64,000 bases of DNA from Microbulbifer yueqingensis (GCF_900100355.1 NZ_FNFH01000006.1:169278-233277), one strand, 5' to 3'. Positions 1 to 9,585 are shown, counted from the first letter of the stretch. Numbers and translations are program-made. The notes: a model not told the origin generated them from the letters alone.

Positions 1-328
1 TGTCACTGACCTGGTCGGCCTGGACCATGGGAATACCAAAGGGTACTTCCTGGGCCAGGAGCCAGCGCTTGGCGTCCTTCTCGACGTATTCCACATTCGG
101 ATTGTTCCGCATGGCATTCAGTGCCTTGTCGGAGAGCATCGCCGCCACGGCGTTGCGCTTCTCCAGGGCGAGGGCGGTGCGACCACCGGCCTTGTTGAGC
201 TGTGCCTTGACTTCGGCACTCTTGCCCGCCTTGAACTTGATGATATAGCGGTCTTCGGCGGCACTCGCATGTGCGGCAACGCTTGTGGCGATGGCACTGG
301 CGAGCAGTGTGGGTAGGATCTTCTTCAT
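1..328 (-). CDS. Subtilisin-family (S8) serine protease, N-terminal part only
   Basis: The gene runs off the left edge; only the first ~109 residues are present. It starts at ATG 328 (MKKILPTLLASAIATSVAAH), a typical Sec signal peptide with predicted cleavage after AHASA. An inhibitor I9-type propeptide follows: it begins DRYIIKFKAG, has a lysine-rich middle, and ends in the characteristic NNPNVEYVEKDAKRWL before the junction with the mature enzyme (VPFGIPMVQADQV). This pattern is diagnostic of exported subtilisin-like proteases that mature by removing an intramolecular chaperone. The catalytic Asp, His and Ser lie outside the window, so activity cannot be judged. Role inferred: extracellular protein degradation. 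Confidence 0.85.
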   Translation of the reverse strand, partial: MKKILPTLLASAIATSVAAHASAAEDRYIIKFKAGKSAEVKAQLNKAGGRTALALEKRNAVAAMLSDKALNAMRNNPNVEYVEKDAKRWLLAQEVPFGIPMVQADQVSD

Positions 329-752
329 GAATCGAGCTCCGGATGGGCTGCTGTATTTCTTATCGTGGATTGCACCACCTTGGTGCCATTGCCGCTGTAC
401 TGCCTCGCTCATGTCCGGCCGGCACATCCCTGGTGGAGAAGGAGAAAATTAGCAGCTCATTCACCCGCGGCAATCGAATTATTTTGCTTATGTGAAACCC
501 ATTGCAAAACCTGAAATTGGCGCCTGTTTTCTCATAATTTTATTGGGGGATCAGTGCCGTGGTCCGTCTAGGTCAGAGCAGCCCAACGCCATAATTAGTA
601 CAGACGTACGCGTCGCCCTGGTGGTGTTGTCAGCTTAATTTTATAAGTACCAACTGGCGCTCAAGTCGCGAATGTCAGCCTGTTCATATTTGTCCGGTGC
701 TCCGATACGGCTTTTGTAGATTGGATCCCGATCGCGCCTCAAAAGTGCGCAC

Positions 753-776
753 AAAAAAAGCCCCTCCGGACGGCTT
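753..776 (-). terminator. Weak rho-independent terminator-like hairpin
   Basis: Read on the minus strand, a 5-bp stem (AAGCC/GGCTT) with a 9-base loop is followed directly by seven T residues. It lies about 270 bases past the globin stop, so it may serve a small transcript in the gap rather than the globin gene. Confidence 0.4.
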
Positions 777-1003
777 ACCGGGTCGGGATAGTTTTGCTGG
801 TTGCCTGCTGCAGATGCAGTGGTCGCCGTTCATATCCAGCTTACCTCGGCAGGAAGTCCTTTCTGCACCTCCTTTAATAGCGACTCGCTAACCTGCTTAG
901 TATGCATTGGGGCACAGGCTTTTATCGGCTGCTGTTCCGTGGTGCCGCCACTATTAATGGGGTACGTCCCAAATTTAGTTACAAAATGGCGGCTGGTGCC
1001 GGC

Positions 1004-1028
1004 AAACGGCCCCGGGCGCTGGGGCCGT
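1004..1028 (-). terminator. Hairpin just after the globin gene
   Basis: A 9-bp GC-rich stem (AACGGCCCC/GGGGCCGTT) with a 7-base loop begins 17 bases beyond the globin stop codon on the minus strand. It is followed by only a short T run, so it may be a weak terminator or an mRNA-stabilising hairpin. Confidence 0.5.
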
Positions 1029-1045
1029 TGCAGCTCGAGGAGGGG

Positions 1046-1444
1046 TCAGTAGGCGTTGCGGATCATCTCGATACCCGGCTGGATGGCACGGCGCCAGGCG
1101 CCGTCGATTGCCGGGGAAAACTCTGCATCGTGGCGCGCCACGGTATCCATTAGCGCATCCAGCCACACGGAGTAGAGCTCGGGGCGCACGTTGTAGCCGC
1201 TGCGGGAGTGGCTTTGGCCCAGTGCGCGCAGCTTGCTGTCGGGCATGCCGCGGGCCACCAGGATCAGCTGCATGATGCCGTTACGTAGCAGGTGGCGCTG
1301 CTGCTTCATGTCGGTATCGCGAAACATGTCGCGCACGTCGGTCGACGTGCCCATGAAACGGTCGTAGAAATCGACAAAGAACTGCGGGTTGTTGCAGCAA
1401 CGTCCATAGCTCTGGAAAACAATATCGCTGTCGGGGGTTTCCAT
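1046..1444 (-). CDS. Single-domain bacterial globin
   Basis: A 132-residue protein, the length of single-domain globins. The N-terminal A/B helices end in FVDFYDRFM, and the CD-corner Phe is recognisable in VRDMFRDTD. The distal E-helix reads MKQQRHLLRNGI, with Gln near the E7 position. The proximal haem-binding His is in LGQSHSRSGYNV, followed by a G/H-helix region rich in Trp, Tyr and Arg. The protein should bind haem and O2, NO or similar ligands in the cytoplasm. Neighbours give no strong functional clue. Subgroup assignment (myoglobin-like against sensor-like) would need a structural alignment. Confidence 0.85.
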   Translation of the reverse strand: METPDSDIVFQSYGRCCNNPQFFVDFYDRFMGTSTDVRDMFRDTDMKQQRHLLRNGIMQLILVARGMPDSKLRALGQSHSRSGYNVRPELYSVWLDALMDTVARHDAEFSPAIDGAWRRAIQPGIEMIRNAY

Positions 1445-1587
1445 CCTGTAATTCCTTCCTGGCCGGTGGCGGGATTGATAACTGCTCTTGCCAGCCGCGG
1501 TGCCCGCGGGGCGGCGCGATTCTATACGTCGCGAGCGCTTTCGGAAACCGGTTGCCGGTCGGATGGGAGGGGGATGGCCGGCGGGCC

Positions 1588-1785
1588 CTAGCTGGCGCTG
1601 TCCTCGTGCCGCAGGCTTACCGCCGCGGTGCCGTCGGCCTGTAACTCAACCGATACAGTGATGGGGCGACAGCAGACCTGGCAGTCCTCGATATAGGCCT
1701 GGTCGCCCGCAGACAGGTCCACCAGCAACGTTATCGGTTCGCCGCAGTAGGGGCAGTTTTCCGTATATTCCTGCAGTGGTTCCAT
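1588..1785 (-). CDS. CPXCG motif-containing cysteine-rich protein
   Basis: A 65-residue protein matching the small CPXCG family: the first knuckle is CPYCGEP near residues 11-17 and the second Cys pair is DCQVCCRP near 34-41, so a zinc-ribbon-like metal site is expected. Function is unknown in the family. Its ATG overlaps the stop codon of the upstream hydrolase by one base (TGATG), so the two genes are probably translationally coupled and co-transcribed. Confidence 0.85.
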   Translation of the reverse strand: MEPLQEYTENCPYCGEPITLLVDLSAGDQAYIEDCQVCCRPITVSVELQADGTAAVSLRHEDSAS

Positions 1786-2555
1786 CAGCGCCCTCCCGGC
1801 AGGTAGCGGGATACCCAGGCCACGAGGGTTTCCGCCACATAGTCGGCATCCTCACGGCGGGTCAGCAGGTGGTCGGCGTCGTCGAGGCTGATAAAGCTCT
1901 TGGGGTGCCTGGCGCGGCTGTAGATTGCCGCCGCCTCATCGATGTGAACAGTCCTGTCCGCCGGTGAGTGGTAGATCAATAGCGGCCGGCCGAGCTCGCG
2001 GATATAGTCGCCATCGTGGCTCTCAAGGTCCTCTACCAGCTGCCGCTTGATGGTGAACGGTCGCCCGGCCAGGTCGACTTCGGCCTCGCCCCGGGACTCG
2101 ATGGTGTCCAGGGCGCAGGCGAACTGCTTGATCACGTGGTCGGGGTCCGCGGGAGCGGCGATGGTGACAACGGCCCGGGCCTCCTCGATCCGCGACGCCG
2201 CAGCCAGCACCGCGGCGCCACCCAGGCTGTGGCCGATCAGCAGGTCTACCGGGTGATGCTCCCGGTGCAGGAAGTCCGCCGCGCTCAGGAGGTCGCGGAT
2301 ATTGGAGCTGAAGTTGGTATCGGCGAAATTGCCCTCACTGTCGCCGAGCCCGGTAAAATCGAACCGCAGCACCGCGCAGCCGAGGTCCGCCAGCCGGCGG
2401 GCGATGCGGGCGGCAGCCAGTACATCCTTGCCGCAGGTGAAGCAATGCGCGAACAGCGCCCAGGCCCGCGGCTCGCCCTCATCCGGTAGTTCCATGATCC
2501 CCGACAGGGTGGCTTCGCTGCCCCCCCTGAAGGTCACTTGCTGTCGCTTGGCCAT
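1785..2555 (-). CDS. Alpha/beta hydrolase (OsmC-associated hydrolase type, stand-alone)
   Basis: A 256-residue cytoplasmic alpha/beta hydrolase. The oxyanion region is ALFAHCFTCGKD, the Asp-rich strand is AVLRFDFTGLGDSEG, and the nucleophile elbow is LLIGHSLGGAAV (Ser). The late acid is probably in YHSPADRTV, and the catalytic His in SLDDADHLLT. Proteins with this HCFTCGKD signature are often fused to a C-terminal OsmC peroxidase domain. Here the chain stops after the hydrolase domain and is followed instead by the coupled CPXCG protein. Substrate unknown; esterase or thioesterase activity is plausible. Confidence 0.85.
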   Translation of the reverse strand: MAKRQQVTFRGGSEATLSGIMELPDEGEPRAWALFAHCFTCGKDVLAAARIARRLADLGCAVLRFDFTGLGDSEGNFADTNFSSNIRDLLSAADFLHREHHPVDLLIGHSLGGAAVLAAASRIEEARAVVTIAAPADPDHVIKQFACALDTIESRGEAEVDLAGRPFTIKRQLVEDLESHDGDYIRELGRPLLIYHSPADRTVHIDEAAAIYSRARHPKSFISLDDADHLLTRREDADYVAETLVAWVSRYLPGGR

Positions 2556-2758
2556 TCTGGCTCCCCCTGATGGGCCCGATTGGTGGTCAACAATAGTACG
2601 GAGTCAGTGCTGTGAGGGCCAATTCCGGGGTGGTCGGACGATATTGACAGCGTTATCAATCGCATTGCTGTCGGCAGTAACGGCGCGCTGTTGATATAAT
2701 CCGCGCCCACTTTGGGTACAGAACGCAATATTTCACAACACAGCAGAGGGGATTGGCG

Positions 2759-3922
2759 ATGGCGGTCAAACTGATGACGGACCTGGACCTGGCGGACAAG
2801 CGTGTACTGATTCGCGAGGACCTGAACGTGCCGGTAAAGGGAGGCGAGGTGACCTCGGATGCCCGCATCCGCGCGGCGCTCCCCACCATCAAGGCCGCTG
2901 TCGACGCAGGGGCGAAAGTGCTGCTGATGTCCCACCTGGGCCGCCCCACCGAGGGCGAATACGCCGAGGAGTACTCCCTGGCGCCGGTGGCCGCGCACCT
3001 GGGCAAGCTGCTGGGCCGCGAAGTGCCGGTGATCCGCGACTGGCAGGACGGGGTCGAGCTGGCCGCGGGCGAGGTGGCGCTGCTGGAGAATGTGCGCTTC
3101 AACAAGGGCGAGAAGAAGGATGATCCCGAGCTCGCGCAAGCCTATGCCGGCCTGTGTGACATCTTCGTGATGGACGCCTTCGGCACCGCTCACCGGGCCC
3201 AGGCCTCCACACATGGTGTGGCCAAATTCGCCCCGGTGGCCTGTGCCGGGCCGCTGCTGGCGGCGGAGCTGGACGCGCTGGAGAAGGCGCTGGCCGAGCC
3301 CGCGCGGCCGATGGTGGCGATCGTCGGTGGCTCCAAGGTGTCCACCAAGCTGACCGTACTGGAGACCCTGTCGGCGAAGGTGGACCAGCTGATCGTGGGC
3401 GGCGGTATCGCGAATACCTTCCTCGCTGCCGCCGGTAAGCCGGTGGGCAAGTCCCTGTGCGAGCACGAACTGACCGACACTGCCAGCGCGCTGATGGAGA
3501 AGTGCGAGATCCCCCTGCCGGTGGATGTGGTGACCGGCAAGGAGTTCAGTGAGACCGCCGCGGCCGAGACCAAGCCGGTGGATGAGGTCGAGGCCGACGA
3601 CATGATTTTCGATATCGGCCCCGAATCCTCCGCGAAGCTTGCCGAGATCCTCAAGGACGCGAAGACCATTATCTGGAACGGTCCGGTGGGGGTGTTCGAG
3701 TTCGACCAGTTCGGCGGCGGCACCGAGCACCTGTCGAAAGCCATCGCCGACAGCGATGCCTTCTCCATTGCCGGGGGTGGTGACACCCTGGCGGCGGTGG
3801 ACAAATACGGTATCGCCGACAAGGTCTCCTACATTTCCACCGGCGGTGGTGCCTTCCTTGAATACGTCGAGGGCAAGACCCTGCCGGCGGTGGCCATGCT
3901 GGAGGAGCGCGCCGCCGAGTGA
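2759..3922 (+). CDS. pgk: Phosphoglycerate kinase
   Basis: A 387-residue enzyme of full family length that transfers phosphate between 1,3-bisphosphoglycerate and ADP in glycolysis/gluconeogenesis. N-terminal substrate-binding motifs are visible ([22 protein letters not shown]), then the interdomain GGSKVSTK motif, and the C-terminal nucleotide-binding [13 protein letters not shown] and [10 protein letters not shown]. The start is taken at ATG 2759, preceded by AGAGGGG with suitable spacing; an in-frame TTG six bases earlier is less likely. It is followed after 94 bases by the aldolase gene on the same strand. Confidence 0.97.
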   Translation: MAVKLMTDLDLADKRVLIREDLNVPVKGGEVTSDARIRAALPTIKAAVDAGAKVLLMSHLGRPTEGEYAEEYSLAPVAAHLGKLLGREVPVIRDWQDGVELAAGEVALLENVRFNKGEKKDDPELAQAYAGLCDIFVMDAFGTAHRAQASTHGVAKFAPVACAGPLLAAELDALEKALAEPARPMVAIVGGSKVSTKLTVLETLSAKVDQLIVGGGIANTFLAAAGKPVGKSLCEHELTDTASALMEKCEIPLPVDVVTGKEFSETAAAETKPVDEVEADDMIFDIGPESSAKLAEILKDAKTIIWNGPVGVFEFDQFGGGTEHLSKAIADSDAFSIAGGGDTLAAVDKYGIADKVSYISTGGGAFLEYVEGKTLPAVAMLEERAAE

Positions 3923-4016
3923 CGGCGCGCCGCTAGAGGCCGAGTTTTCCCAGGTCACCCCGGCGCAGATCGGGGGACCTATCTAGAGAGATGTCAAAAA
4001 ACCAAAGGTAAATTCC

Positions 4017-5081
4017 ATGGCATTGATTAGCTTGCGTCAACTGCTGGACCACGCCGCCGAGCACGGCTACGGGGTCCCGGCGTTCAACGTCAACAACCTG
4101 GAGCAGATGCGCGCGATCATGGAGGCGGCCAAAGAGACCGACTCCCCGGTGATCGTGCAGGCCTCTGCCGGTGCGCGCAAATATGCCGGCGCACCCTTCC
4201 TGCGCCACCTGATCCTGGCTGCGATCGAGGAATTCCCGGGGATCCCGGTGGTGATGCACCAGGACCACGGCACCAGCCCGGCCGTCTGCCAGCGCTCCAT
4301 CCAGCTGGGCTTCAGCTCGGTGATGATGGACGGCTCCCTGCAGGAAGACGGCAAGACCCCGGCCTCTTATGAGTACAACGTCGACGTTACCCGGCGTGCG
4401 GTGGAAATGGCGCACGCCTGTGGCGTGTCCGTGGAGGGCGAGCTGGGCTGCCTGGGCTCACTGGAAACTGGCATGGCCGGCGAGGAAGACGGCGTTGGCG
4501 CCGAGGGCCAGCTGTCCCACGACCAGCTGCTGACCGACCCGGAAGAGGCTGCGGACTTCGTGCAGAAGACCCAGGTGGACGCACTGGCGATCGCCTGCGG
4601 CACCAGCCACGGTGCCTACAAGTTTACCCGCCCGCCCACGGGCGACATCCTCGCCATCGATCGGATCAAGGAGATCCACGCGCGCATCCCGGACACGCAC
4701 CTGGTGATGCACGGTTCCTCCTCGGTGCCGCAGGAGTGGCTGGCGGTGATCAACGAGTTCGGCGGTGAGATCCCCGAGACCTACGGTGTGCCGGTCGAGC
4801 AGATCTGCGAGGGCATCAAGCACGGCGTGCGCAAGGTCAATATCGATACCGACCTGCGCCTGGCCTCCACCGGTGCCACCCGCCGCTTCCTGGCCGAGAA
4901 CCCGTCCGAGTTCGATCCGCGCAAGTTCTACAAGGCAGCCCTGACCGCCATGAAGGACATCTGCGTGGCCCGCTACGAGGCGTTCGGCACCGCCGGCAAT
5001 GCCAGCAAGATCCGCCCGCTGGGGCTGGAGGCCATGTACCAGCGCTACGAGGCCGGCGAACTGGAGCCGAAAATCAAGTAA
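4017..5081 (+). CDS. fba: Fructose-bisphosphate aldolase, class II
   Basis: A 354-residue zinc-dependent aldolase of the Calvin-cycle/CbbA subtype. It interconverts fructose 1,6-bisphosphate with dihydroxyacetone phosphate and glyceraldehyde 3-phosphate. Visible motifs are the N-terminal [10 protein letters not shown], the zinc-site region [10 protein letters not shown] (residues 79-87), the class II signature with GVSVEGELG, a later metal-binding [10 protein letters not shown], and the phosphate-binding [11 protein letters not shown]. The C-terminus carries the expected [10 protein letters not shown]. It forms a glycolytic pair with pgk and ends at a strong terminator. Confidence 0.96.
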   Translation: MALISLRQLLDHAAEHGYGVPAFNVNNLEQMRAIMEAAKETDSPVIVQASAGARKYAGAPFLRHLILAAIEEFPGIPVVMHQDHGTSPAVCQRSIQLGFSSVMMDGSLQEDGKTPASYEYNVDVTRRAVEMAHACGVSVEGELGCLGSLETGMAGEEDGVGAEGQLSHDQLLTDPEEAADFVQKTQVDALAIACGTSHGAYKFTRPPTGDILAIDRIKEIHARIPDTHLVMHGSSSVPQEWLAVINEFGGEIPETYGVPVEQICEGIKHGVRKVNIDTDLRLASTGATRRFLAENPSEFDPRKFYKAALTAMKDICVARYEAFGTAGNASKIRPLGLEAMYQRYEAGELEPKIK

Positions 5082-5120
5082 CGAGCCGATAGCCGATTAA
5101 TACAAACCGGTTAATACAGA

Positions 5121-5154
5121 AAAGGGGCGCCCCCTCAGGAGGCGCCCCTTTTTT
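5121..5154 (+). terminator. Rho-independent terminator after fba
   Basis: An 8-bp GC stem (GGGGCGCC/GGCGCCCC), flanked by A residues on the left, is followed by a run of T residues 40-75 bases after the aldolase stop. The A/T flanks may let it work in both directions. Confidence 0.9.
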
Positions 5155-5334
5155 GTTTCCGCTCCATGAGGTGGTAACAGCGGCTGCCCGTCGCGGTGGG
5201 GTGAAAGTGACTGATAGCGAGGGCCGGGCTGGCCCCTTGAGCCGCTCGCTTGCACGCGCCACGCCAACAGGGGCATTATCGTTGCTCGTAACCTCTCCGG
5301 GCCCCTGTGGCAGCGGCCTCAAAAAACAAGAAAC

Positions 5335-7140
5335 ATGGCGGAATCACTGATCGTGCTGGAGCCGCAGGCCGACAAGGGCCTGCAGCAACAGATTCGTGAA
5401 AAAATTATCCAGGGTATCCTTTCCGGCGGTATCCCGGCGGGCCACCGGATGCCTTCCTCGCGCCGGCTCGCCGGGCAACTGGGGGTTGCCCGCAACACCG
5501 TGGTATTGGCCTACCAGCAGCTGGTGGATGACGGCTTCCTGGTGACTCGCGAGCGCAGCGGGTTTTACGTCACCGATTCCGTGCAGTCCCATGGTGTTAT
5601 CAGCCCCGGTGAATCCGGCACCGGTGTGGCGACCAGCGAGCCGGATCGTGCCTTCTGGCGGGAGCGGTGCAACCCTGTGCATGTCAGCCGCCGCGCCCTG
5701 CGCTCTCGTCCGGCCAACTGGCTGCAGTACCCCTTTCCGTTTATCAGTAATGAATACGACCCGCGCCTGTTCCCGGGGGCGGAGTGGCGGGAGTGCTCGC
5801 GGGATATATATGCCGGCCGCGAAGTCGCCCAGTGGGCGACGCTCGGCGCCAATGAGGATGACCGCCAGCTGGTGGAACAGATCTGCACCCGCTTGTTGCC
5901 GCGGCGCGGTATCTACGTCGATCCCGGGCAGGTGCTCGTGACCAGCGGTCTCGACCAGGCGTGCTACCTGCTGGGCGAGCTGTTTATGGGAACCGGCCGG
6001 CAGCTGGCGATGGTCAGGCCGGCCTGTGCCGGGACGGAGGAGATCTTCCTCGCTACCGGGGTCAACGTTAACGCCGTTACGCAGGACAGCGACGGCCCCG
6101 AGCTGGGGACGGGGCTCACTGACAGTGACTGCTGGTACCTGCAGCCCAATGCCCACAACCCGACCGCGGTGACCACCAGCCTGGAACGTCGCCGCCAGTT
6201 GCTGCGCCTGGCCGGTGAACAGGGGGCGGTCATTATCGAGAATGATTGCGAGCACGACTTCTGCTATCACGGCAGCCCCCTGCCGCCATTGAAAAGCCTT
6301 GCCGGCGGTGAGTCGGTGATCTACCTCTACCAGCTGCCCAGGGCGGTTGACCCGGGGATGCAACTCGCAGTTATGGTGGCGCCCAAGCCGGTGGTCCAGC
6401 GATTGCGGGCCCTGCGTCATACCCTGCGCGAGCGGGTGCCGGCGATCAACCAGCGCCTGCTGGCGAAATTCATCGCCGCCGGCCACCTGGATGCCGCTAC
6501 CTTCCGCATCACTCGCCAGCTGCGGGAGCGCTGGGTGGCACTGGGCGAGGCGCTCATGCACCACCTGCCCAAACTACTGGTTCGCCGTGCCAGTTGCGGC
6601 ACCGCCTGCTGGCTGGAGTTGCCGGACCGGGTCAGCGCCGAGCAGTTGCAGAAACAGGCTGAGCAGCAGGGGCTGCTGCTGGAGGTGGTGCGCGAATACA
6701 ACGCGCTGAGGATCGGGTTTTCCGCCATCGAGGCGGACCGCATCGAGGCTGGGGTGAGTATCCTGGCAAGCCTGATCAACGGCGAGTTGTCGCAGGATGA
6801 GGAGACGCTGGCCACCACCGGGGGCCGCCGCCTCAATGCCGCAGACATCACCGCGGAGTTTCCGGGCACTGTCCTGCTCGGTACCAATGCACTTGGCGAG
6901 TCCTACCGTATCGAGGTGCTGGAGGACGGCACCCTGCAGGGGTATGCGCGCAACGACGTCGACGTGGACGAGACAGACACGGGGCACTGGTGGCTGCAGG
7001 GTGATATGTGGGTGCGGCAGTGGCGCAACTGGTCCTACGGCCGCCAGGCGGCCTTTTACGTGGTGCGCGACGCGCACCAGGTCAAGTGGTTCAACGAGGA
7101 GGGCCTGCTGATCGACACCGGGATCGTCGCCCGGGAATAG
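5335..7140 (+). CDS. MocR/GabR-type regulator with degenerate PLP site and C-terminal extension
   Basis: A 601-residue protein. Residues ~10-80 form a GntR-type winged helix (GHRMPSSRRLAGQLGVARNTV, DGFLVTRERSGFYV). Residues ~120-480 align with the aminotransferase fold I domain of MocR regulators. Residues ~490-601 form an extra domain containing GHWWLQGDMWVRQWRNW. At the position of the usual SK of GTFSK the chain reads YQLPRAVDPG, giving Arg336 instead of the Schiff-base Lys. The usual IEDDYD motif reads IENDCEHDF, losing the Asp (Asn303) and Tyr (Cys305) that hold the cofactor. PLP binding is therefore probably lost. Its target is unknown; the convergent MFS carrier gene is the nearest neighbour. 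Confidence 0.85.
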   Translation: MAESLIVLEPQADKGLQQQIREKIIQGILSGGIPAGHRMPSSRRLAGQLGVARNTVVLAYQQLVDDGFLVTRERSGFYVTDSVQSHGVISPGESGTGVATSEPDRAFWRERCNPVHVSRRALRSRPANWLQYPFPFISNEYDPRLFPGAEWRECSRDIYAGREVAQWATLGANEDDRQLVEQICTRLLPRRGIYVDPGQVLVTSGLDQACYLLGELFMGTGRQLAMVRPACAGTEEIFLATGVNVNAVTQDSDGPELGTGLTDSDCWYLQPNAHNPTAVTTSLERRRQLLRLAGEQGAVIIENDCEHDFCYHGSPLPPLKSLAGGESVIYLYQLPRAVDPGMQLAVMVAPKPVVQRLRALRHTLRERVPAINQRLLAKFIAAGHLDAATFRITRQLRERWVALGEALMHHLPKLLVRRASCGTACWLELPDRVSAEQLQKQAEQQGLLLEVVREYNALRIGFSAIEADRIEAGVSILASLINGELSQDEETLATTGGRRLNAADITAEFPGTVLLGTNALGESYRIEVLEDGTLQGYARNDVDVDETDTGHWWLQGDMWVRQWRNWSYGRQAAFYVVRDAHQVKWFNEEGLLIDTGIVARE

Positions 7141-7184
7141 TCGGGCTCGCCACAGCGGGCAGCAAGGCTATCCGCGATGGGGTA

Positions 7185-8441
7185 TCAGGATTGAGCCCGG
7201 TCGAGCCGCGCTGCCGATGGCAGTGCAAGCATGCAAACCAGCAGCATGAAGCAGGCAATTCCCACCAGCTGGGTGTAGCTGCCGCCGCCGGAAATAAAGT
7301 ATCCGGCCACCAGCGGGCCACAGGCCAGTCCCATCTTCGAGGCAAAACCGCCGAACGCCCCCATCTGGCCCGCGCTGTCGAACCTGGAGGCCATGGTCAG
7401 CAGGTAGGGCACACAGAATGCCCAGGTCATGCCGGTGGCAATGTTGGCGAGGATAAAGACCGGCCTGATATTGCTGAAGGCGAACATGGCCAGGCCCAAC
7501 AGGGTGATCAGCAGGGCGATCCCGAGCGGGGCTGCCAGGGGGAAGCGCTGTCCCGTGTAAGCGGCGAGCGCCGCACCGCCGATGGCAATCAGGTTGGCCC
7601 AGAACAGGGTCTGGCTGATGAAGTCGAGCGGCAGGGCAAACGACTTGCCCAGGTCGAAGATAAAGGCGAACAGAGCCATGTTCGCGAACTGGAAGCAGAA
7701 CAGCGCCCCCAGGGTGATCACCATCGGGGTTAGGGAAGGCCGCTCCTGCGCAATCGCCTCACCTACTTCCGTATCCGTCGGCAGCAGGGTCTTCCCGGCT
7801 CCCCGCGGCAGGGGGTAATCTGCCACAAACGGGAGCATCGCCAGTGTCAGGGTGCTGAAGGTAACCAGTGCATAGAAGGGCACATAGGTCCCGTGCTGCT
7901 GGACCAGCCCCGGCAGCACCAGCAGGCCGATGGCGCCGCCCGTGTACTGCACCAGCAATACCATGCTGTAAGCGCGCCCGGCGATACCGCTGCGTGCGAT
8001 GGCCGCAAAGCCGAGTCCCACAAGTGCCCCGCCCAGGATGCCGTGTGCCAGCCGCAGGGGCTTCAGCAGTTCTATATTGCCAAGGCTGATAGTCAGCAGG
8101 TCCATGCCGATAGAGGCCACGAGCAGGCAGGCGGCAGCCAGTTTCCAGCGGGGTATCCTGCGGACAAGGAGGGAAATACAGAAAGCGCCGATCACCGCGC
8201 CGACCGTGTTGGCAAAAGTGATTTCCCCGGCCTGTGCTGCGGAGAGCCCGGCACCGGCCATCAGCGAGTCCACGATCACGGGGAAAATATTCACATAATA
8301 GAGCCCCGCCGACGACAGGAAGGCCAGCAGCAAGCTGGCAACCCAGCCATCTTCCGCCGCCCGCGGGAATCCCCCGCCCAATAATCCGCTGGCAGCGGCA
8401 GGCCGCCCCGGTTCAGTGATGCTTTCTGCGTTGTGGCTCAT
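7185..8441 (-). CDS. Major facilitator superfamily transporter
   Basis: A 418-residue inner-membrane carrier with about 12 hydrophobic segments and the MFS-type basic loop between helices 2 and 3 (LLVRRIPRW). A central hydrophilic loop (around PLPRGAGKTLLPTDTE) separates the two six-helix halves. It is transcribed away from the nitrilase-family gene, and about 295 bases of promoter region (8442-8736) lie between them. With the TonB receptor further downstream this suggests uptake and processing of one class of small organic compound. The substrate cannot be read from the sequence. Confidence 0.85.
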   Translation of the reverse strand: MSHNAESITEPGRPAAASGLLGGGFPRAAEDGWVASLLLAFLSSAGLYYVNIFPVIVDSLMAGAGLSAAQAGEITFANTVGAVIGAFCISLLVRRIPRWKLAAACLLVASIGMDLLTISLGNIELLKPLRLAHGILGGALVGLGFAAIARSGIAGRAYSMVLLVQYTGGAIGLLVLPGLVQQHGTYVPFYALVTFSTLTLAMLPFVADYPLPRGAGKTLLPTDTEVGEAIAQERPSLTPMVITLGALFCFQFANMALFAFIFDLGKSFALPLDFISQTLFWANLIAIGGAALAAYTGQRFPLAAPLGIALLITLLGLAMFAFSNIRPVFILANIATGMTWAFCVPYLLTMASRFDSAGQMGAFGGFASKMGLACGPLVAGYFISGGGSYTQLVGIACFMLLVCMLALPSAARLDRAQS

Positions 8442-8736
8442 TGGTTCTCCCGGAACGGCTTTCGATCAGCATAACTTCTTTAGGACTTCCTGTGATGCGG
8501 GCGAGTCCGACGTTGCTGGCCCTAAGCTAACGCATAGCCACCGCACGAATAGTGCCAGTTGGGTCCGGGCGATGGGGCCAGCGGCAGAATTACGACCGTG
8601 CGGCCGGGCATTTTTCCGCCTGGCCTCATCGACAGCACGCATCTGGACCTATCGACCTCCCACCCAATTATCCAAGATACAGCCAGATCAAAGGCCCGGC
8701 CGAGCGGCGGGGCAACAAGCAGGAATCAATCTGGTG

Positions 8737-9585
8737 ATGAAGAACAGGACATTCGGGATAGCGGCGCTGCAGTTGCGACTGGACGAGGCAGACAACCTGG
8801 AGCTGCTGTTGCAACGCATCCAGAAAACCAAGCTGCGCTATCCATGGGTACAGATGATTGTGCTGAGCGAACTGGCGCTGCGCGGTGTGGGGGTGCAGCA
8901 CGCCCGGGAGCTGCCTTCGCCGGAAGAGCAGGCCTTCTGTCGAAGTGCCCGCGAGCTCGGGATCTGGCTGGTGCCCGGCTCCATGTACGAAAAGTGCGGC
9001 AGCTCGGTGTTCAACACCACCCCGGTCATCAACCCGGACGGTGAAGTGGTGGGGCGCTATCGCAAGATCTACCCGTTCCTGCCCTATGAGCGGGGCGTTG
9101 CCAGCGGTGGCCAGTTCCTGGTTTTCGATGTTCCGGATGTAGGCCGCTTCGGGGTCTCCATCTGCTACGACATGTGGTTTCCGGAAACGACCCGGGCCCT
9201 GACCTGGCTGGGAGCGGAGGTCATTATCCATCCCACCAAGACAGACACTATCGATCGCCGCGACGAGCTGGCGATTGTGCGCGCCAGTGCCGTCACCAAC
9301 CAGTGCTACATCGTCGATGTGAATTCGGCCGGGGCGCAGGGCGTGGGACGCTCGATCATCGTGGGGCCCGAGGGTGAGACAGTCCACGAGGCTTCGGTGG
9401 AGGAGGAGGTTATCCCGTTCGAGCTCGACCTGGAGAAAGTTACCCGTGTCCGCGAGCGCGGCATGAAAGGCCTCGGCCAGGTACTAAAGAGCTTCCGCGA
9501 TACGCCAGTGCATTACCCCCAATACGATGAAAATGCGGTCTCTCCTGCCTATGCGCAATTGGGACCATTGAAGGTACCGGAGTAA
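8737..9585 (+). CDS. Carbon-nitrogen hydrolase (nitrilase superfamily)
   Basis: A 282-residue cytoplasmic amidase-like enzyme. The catalytic triad is visible: Glu in VLSELALRG, Lys in YRKIYPFLPYERG and Cys in VSICYDMWFPET. Enzymes of this superfamily hydrolyse amides, carbamoyl compounds or nitriles through a Cys thioester. The open frame extends far upstream without family-like sequence. The start is set at ATG 8737 (or GTG 8734), preceded by AGGA at 8721-8724, where similarity to the family begins (MKNRTFGIAALQL). The gene lies 92 bases before the TonB receptor on the same strand, so the hydrolase may act on what the receptor imports. Confidence 0.88.
   Translation: MKNRTFGIAALQLRLDEADNLELLLQRIQKTKLRYPWVQMIVLSELALRGVGVQHARELPSPEEQAFCRSARELGIWLVPGSMYEKCGSSVFNTTPVINPDGEVVGRYRKIYPFLPYERGVASGGQFLVFDVPDVGRFGVSICYDMWFPETTRALTWLGAEVIIHPTKTDTIDRRDELAIVRASAVTNQCYIVDVNSAGAQGVGRSIIVGPEGETVHEASVEEEVIPFELDLEKVTRVRERGMKGLGQVLKSFRDTPVHYPQYDENAVSPAYAQLGPLKVPE

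Larger units (their letters stand above)
329..1045. other. Intergenic stretch between protease and globin
   Basis: About 700 bases without a confident gene. The left part (329-700) should carry the protease promoter. On the minus strand, a 25-codon open frame (907 down to 830, beginning MHTKQVSESLLKEVQKG) lies upstream of a terminator-like hairpin (753-776). No convincing ribosome-binding site precedes its ATG. The same frame stays open upstream past that ATG, so it may be the tail of a decayed gene. I do not call it as a gene. Confidence 0.4.

Noticed and set aside
2534..3958. 474-codon open frame antisense to pgk
   Set aside because: It mirrors the pgk gene, has His/Gly/Arg-rich low-complexity translation, no family features and no start signals. 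Such antisense frames are usual in GC-rich DNA.
5344..6564. 406-codon minus-strand frame antisense to the MocR gene
   Set aside because: It lies completely inside the regulator gene, with no family similarity or start signal; a GC-skew shadow.
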